The translations under genes were made by a program, and so were the position numbers. A DNA stretch of 64,000 nt from Clostridiaceae bacterium M8S5 (GTDB lineage: Bacteria > Bacillota > Clostridia > Tissierellales > MCWD3), in the NCBI GenBank assembly GCA_029227815.1, contig CP118523.1:3906001-3970000 (forward strand). The letters run 5' to 3'. Every line of letters begins with the position of its first letter. The stretch's first letter is position 1. This document shows positions 61,107 through 64,000 of the stretch, piece after piece. The notes below the pieces were generated by a model. It saw nothing but the letters and a program-made list of their open reading frames with translations, was not told where the DNA came from and did not search any database.

Positions 61107-61682
61107 TTAACTTCCTACTTCACTCATTGCTATTATGTCATTATATTTTTGCTTTATCTTTTTAAAGTCTTCCCAAACAGGCTTTTTTTTATTAACATCT
61201 CTTAACACCGCTGCTGGATGATATGTAGGCATAATTAAGTATTCTCCTTTTTTTATCCACTCGCCTCTTTCTCTTGTTATCCTAAAATCTTGCCTTATTA
61301 TATTTTTAGCTGCTACTGAACCCAAGCATACTATTATTTGGGGTTTTATAAGCTTTACTTGCCATCTTAAATAATCTATACAAGACTCCATTTCATCATC
61401 CAATGGATTTCTATTACCTGGTGGTCTACATTTAACTATATTAGCTATATAAACATCATCTCTACTTAAATCAATAGCCTTAAGTATATCATCTAGCAAT
61501 TTACCTGCTGCCCCTACGAAAGGGATCCCTTGTTTGTCCTCATTATACCCTGGTCCTTCTCCTATAAACATAATAACTGCTTTCTCATTACCTTGCCCAA
61601 AAACAACATTATTTCTAGTTTCATGTAATCTACATTTTGTACAAGCAAAACAAAATTGTCTGACATCATCTAGTGTATACAT
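61107..61682 (-). CDS. Uracil-DNA glycosylase, family 4 (Fe-S)
   Basis: 191 aa. Removes uracil from DNA as the first step of base excision repair. Cluster Cys are in [12 protein letters not shown] near the N-terminus and [10 protein letters not shown] later. [20 protein letters not shown] and [12 protein letters not shown] are the family catalytic motifs. The ATG at 61680-61682 follows AGGAGG. Confidence 0.94.
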   Translation of the reverse strand: MYTLDDVRQFCFACTKCRLHETRNNVVFGQGNEKAVIMFIGEGPGYNEDKQGIPFVGAAGKLLDDILKAIDLSRDDVYIANIVKCRPPGNRNPLDDEMESCIDYLRWQVKLIKPQIIVCLGSVAAKNIIRQDFRITRERGEWIKKGEYLIMPTYHPAAVLRDVNKKKPVWEDFKKIKQKYNDIIAMSEVGS

Positions 61683-61861
61683 ACAATTTCCTCCTGTTAA
61701 TTTCTTCATTAATATTATATATCTAAAGCTTCAATGCAACAATAAAAAATAAAAAATATATATCTAAAACTATAACATTATTATTAAAGTTACGGGATTT
61801 AATTTCTGTACTTTTACAAAGTATTGTTTTATAATTAAATAAGTTAAGGGAGGAATGATAC

Positions 61862-62425
61862 ATGGACATATTCTTCAATATCATAGTTGGCATAAGTTTG
61901 AGTAGTGCATGCGGTTTTAGGATATTTATACCTCTTTTGATTATGAGCATAAGTAGCATTACTGGCTTTATTCATCTATCAACTAGTTACTCATGGATAG
62001 GAACTTATACATCATTATTTATTTTATTGGTTGCTACTTTACTAGAAATCTCAGCATATTTTATTCCATGGATTGATAATGCTCTTGATTTTATAGCTAC
62101 ACCTATTGCTATCATTTCAGGTATAGTTATAATGTCTTCTTTCGTTGATGGCTTACCTCCTATATTAAAGTGGAGTATATCTGTAATAGCAGGAGGTTTT
62201 GTTCCAGCCTTTATACAAGTTTCTACTGCCTTGATTAGAGGTTTTTTATCTACTGTTACGGTAGGCTTAGGGAATTTTGTATTTTCTATTTTAGAACTAA
62301 TTGCCTCTTTACTTATATCTATACTTGCAATTCTTTTACCTTTTATAGCAATAATTTTATTAATCCTTCTATTATTCATAATTGGTTCTAAGAAAAAAGA
62401 ACTAATTGTCAATAAATCAGTATAA
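61862..62425 (+). CDS. DUF4126 family membrane protein
   Basis: 187 aa, five or six hydrophobic segments. The family feature ISLSSACGFRIFIPLL and the SYSWIGTY segment near residue 40 are seen, and DGLPPILKWSISVIAGG in the middle. Function unknown. ATG after GGGAGGA. Confidence 0.88.
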   Translation: MDIFFNIIVGISLSSACGFRIFIPLLIMSISSITGFIHLSTSYSWIGTYTSLFILLVATLLEISAYFIPWIDNALDFIATPIAIISGIVIMSSFVDGLPPILKWSISVIAGGFVPAFIQVSTALIRGFLSTVTVGLGNFVFSILELIASLLISILAILLPFIAIILLILLLFIIGSKKKELIVNKSV

Positions 62426-62455
62426 AGCCTAGCAGTTTCATAATAGTATATAACA

Positions 62456-62483
62456 CAAAAGACTCCTATAAGGAGTCTTTAAT
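62456..62483 (-). terminator. Terminator of the tRNA array
   Basis: AAAGACTCC and GGAGTCTTT stem with a short loop; T-run on the minus strand. It also serves the convergent DUF4126 gene. Confidence 0.85.
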
Positions 62484-62488
62484 CTATA

Positions 62489-62565
62489 TGGTCGGGGTGG
62501 CAGGATTTGAACCCGCGGCCCTCTGGTCCCAAACCAGATGCGCTACCAAACTGCGCTACACCCCG
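62489..62565 (-). tRNA. tRNA-Pro(TGG)
   Basis: Anticodon loop TTTGGGA in stem TCTGG/CCAGA; CCA encoded. Identical to the copy at 62868-62944. Confidence 0.95.
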
Positions 62566-62576
62566 TAACATAATTA

Positions 62577-62600
62577 AAAGCTTCTACTTAGAAGCTAAAA
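62577..62600. other. Hairpin between tRNA-Pro and tRNA-Phe
   Basis: AAGCTTCTACTTAGAAGCT forms a 7-bp stem, followed by TTTT on the minus strand. It could end or process the array. Confidence 0.4.
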
Positions 62601-62605
62601 TTTAA

Positions 62606-62681
62606 TGGTGCCCAGAGGCGGAATCGAACCACCGACACGGGGATTTTCAGTCCCCTGCTCTACCGACTGAGCTATCTGGGC
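62606..62681 (-). tRNA. tRNA-Phe(GAA)
   Basis: Anticodon loop CTGAAAA in stem GGGGA/TCCCC; CCA encoded. Confidence 0.95.
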
Positions 62682-62684
62682 ATA

Positions 62685-62761
62685 TGGTGGGCCTTCAGGG
62701 ATTCGAACCCCGGACCTACCGGTTATGAGCCGGGCGCTCTAACCAACTGAGCTAAAGGCCC
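62685..62761 (-). tRNA. tRNA-Met(CAT)
   Basis: Anticodon loop CTCATAA; acceptor GGGCCTT/AAGGCCC; CCA encoded. It could be Ile with lysidine-modified CAT, but the body looks like elongator Met. Confidence 0.85.
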
Positions 62762-62775
62762 ACATAAGTTGTATG

Positions 62776-62852
<77 letters not shown>

Positions 62853-62867
62853 ATATTTTTAGGATAT

Positions 62868-62944
62868 TGGTCGGGGTGGCAGGATTTGAACCCGCGGCCC
62901 TCTGGTCCCAAACCAGATGCGCTACCAAACTGCGCTACACCCCG
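62868..62944 (-). tRNA. tRNA-Pro(TGG), second copy
   Basis: Same sequence as 62489-62565; CCA encoded. A local duplication. Confidence 0.95.
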
Positions 62945-62951
62945 TAATGCT

Positions 62952-63042
62952 TGGCGGAGAAGGAGGGATTTGAACCCTCGCGCCCCGTAAAGGACCTACT
63001 CCCTTAGCAGGGGAGCCTCTTCAGCCACTTGAGTACTTCTCC
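62952..63042 (-). tRNA. tRNA-Ser(GCT)
   Basis: Class II tRNA with a long variable arm; anticodon loop CTGCTAA; CCA encoded. Confidence 0.94.
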
Positions 63043-63062
63043 AAGCAAATCTCTTAATACTA

Positions 63063-63151
63063 TGGCGGAGAGGGTGGGATTCGAACCCACGTGGGCGTGA
63101 ACCCTAACGGTTTTCAAGACCGCCCCGTTATGACCACTTCGGTACCTCTCC
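63063..63151 (-). tRNA. tRNA-Ser(TGA)
   Basis: Class II tRNA with a long variable arm; anticodon loop CTTGAAA; CCA encoded. Confidence 0.94.
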
Positions 63152-63168
63152 TTATTATATTATTAAAA

Positions 63169-63244
63169 TGGTGACCCATCGGCGACTCGAACGCCGGACA
63201 CCCTGATTAAAAGTCAGATGCTCTACCAACTGAGCTAATGGGTC
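63169..63244 (-). tRNA. tRNA-Lys(TTT)
   Basis: Anticodon loop CTTTTAA; acceptor GACCCAT/ATGGGTC; CCA encoded. Confidence 0.94.
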
Positions 63245-63250
63245 AAAATG

Positions 63251-63326
63251 TGGCTGGGGTAGCAGGACTCGAACCTACGCATACTAGAGTCAAAGTCTAG
63301 TGCCTTACCAACTTGGCGATACCCCA
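63251..63326 (-). tRNA. tRNA-Gln(TTG)
   Basis: Anticodon loop CTTTGAC; acceptor TGGGGTA/TACCCCA; CCA encoded. Confidence 0.94.
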
Positions 63327-63329
63327 ACA

Positions 63330-63406
63330 TGGTGCACCTGGGAGGATTCGAACCCCCGGCACACGGATTAGAAGTCCGTTGCTCTATCCTACTGAGCTAC
63401 AGGTGC
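63330..63406 (-). tRNA. tRNA-Arg(TCT)
   Basis: Anticodon loop CTTCTAA in stem CGGA/TCCG; CCA encoded. Confidence 0.94.
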
Positions 63407-63417
63407 ATGTTGTATAC

Positions 63418-63491
63418 TGGAGCGGGTGAAGAGAATCGAACTCTCGCGACTGGCTTGGAAGGCCAGGGCTCTACCACTGAGCTACACCCGC
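63418..63491 (-). tRNA. tRNA-Gly(TCC)
   Basis: Anticodon loop CTTCCAA; acceptor GCGGGTG/CACCCGC; CCA encoded. Confidence 0.94.
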
Positions 63492-63502
63492 ATATTATAT
63501 TG

Positions 63503-63577
63503 TGGAGCGGAAGACGAGATTCGAACTCGCGACCCTCGCCTTGGCAAGGCGATGCTCTACCACTGAGCCACTTCCGC
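63503..63577 (-). tRNA. tRNA-Gly(GCC)
   Basis: Anticodon loop TTGCCAA in stem TCGCC/GGCGA; CCA encoded. Confidence 0.94.
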
Positions 63578-63580
63578 ATG

Positions 63581-63656
<76 letters not shown>

Positions 63657-63671
63657 ATTGTTACTTTAAAA

Positions 63672-63748
63672 TGGCGACCTGGAAGGGACTCGAACCCTCG
63701 ACCTCCAGCGTGACAGGCTGGCATTCTAACCATCTGAACTACCAGGCC
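63672..63748 (-). tRNA. tRNA-Asp(GTC)
   Basis: Anticodon loop CTGTCAC; acceptor GGCCTGG/CCAGGTC; CCA encoded. Confidence 0.94.
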
Positions 63749-63771
63749 ATTTGTTTGTTTATTTTATTAAA

Positions 63772-63847
63772 TGGTGGGCACAACAGGGCTCGAACCTATG
63801 ACCCCCTGCTTGTAAGGCAGGTGCTCTCCCAACTGAGCTATGCGCCC
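63772..63847 (-). tRNA. tRNA-Val(TAC)
   Basis: Anticodon loop CTTACAA; acceptor GGGCGCA/TGTGCCC; CCA encoded. Confidence 0.94.
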
Positions 63848-63855
63848 ATTTAAAA

Positions 63856-63930
63856 TGGTGACCCTACCGGGACTCGAACCCGGGTTACCGCCGTGAAAGG
63901 GCGGTGTCTTAACCGCTTGACCATAGGGCC
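63856..63930 (-). tRNA. tRNA-Glu(TTC)
   Basis: Anticodon loop CTTTCAC; acceptor GGCCCTA/TAGGGTC; CCA encoded. Confidence 0.94.
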
Positions 63931-63934
63931 TTAA

Positions 63935-64000
<66 letters not shown>

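Overview
The window is AT-rich chromosomal DNA from a low-GC Gram-positive anaerobe, most likely class Clostridia or a relative (Tissierellales / Peptostreptococcales type). The evidence is the gene order clpC-radA-disA-carD-PIN/TRAM-ispDF-proS, T-box leaders, strong AGGAGG ribosome binding sites with frequent TTG/GTG starts, a B12-dependent class II ribonucleotide reductase and clostridial toxin families. No species name can be given from sequence alone.

Layout. 1-17 kb is housekeeping, all on the minus strand: T-box-controlled proS (cut by the window edge), a MATE exporter, an ispD-ispF fusion, a MurC/Mpl-like ligase, a PIN-TRAM membrane protein, carD, disA, radA, clpC, mcsB, mcsA and an EF-G-like GTPase. 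17.5-27 kb holds hisC, an orphan amino-acid binding protein behind a T-box, dut and nrdJ behind a promoter with two NrdR boxes, a GHL/DUF4015 protein, a thioredoxin-like protein, cutC and a glycosylasparaginase that seems to start at a non-standard AUA codon.

27-34 kb is a toxin island: two secreted aerolysin / Clostridium septicum alpha-toxin-type proteins, one cholesterol-dependent cytolysin split by a one-base frameshift, and two proteins of a family I cannot name. A third member of that family lies at 59.5-60.6 kb. 34.3-38.3 kb is a redox and membrane operon (a 54-residue CXXC protein, NapH-like ferredoxin, CPBP protease, TlpA-like thioredoxin, HExxH lipoprotein), divergent from a two-component system. 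Four heptamers at 11-bp spacing between them look like an OmpR-type operator.

41.5-46.7 kb is a complete rRNA operon on the minus strand (16S-23S-5S, no spacer tRNA) with two promoters and both processing stems visible. 46.7-56 kb holds an MBL-fold hydrolase, a UDG-like protein, a Cys-rich protein, a MacA/MacB-type efflux system, and a four-gene SsuABC-like transport operon with a hydrogenase-like protein behind a Fur-like box. 56-62.4 kb has a SWIM-SNF2 helicase, the third unknown-family protein, a second Fe-S uracil-DNA glycosylase and a DUF4126 membrane protein. 62.4-64 kb is an array of 17 tRNA genes on the minus strand, the last one cut by the window edge.

A dispersed foldback repeat of about 100 bp runs through the window. 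It has at least four full copies, one long variant and one partial. Its stems differ in sequence from copy to copy but stay self-complementary, while an inner GAGCGTAC / GTACGTGATT hairpin is conserved. Copies lie beside the PIN-TRAM stop codon, after 5S, and inside the 16S-23S spacer. The least explained items are this repeat, the three-member unknown family with the toxin island, and the Fur-box operon.
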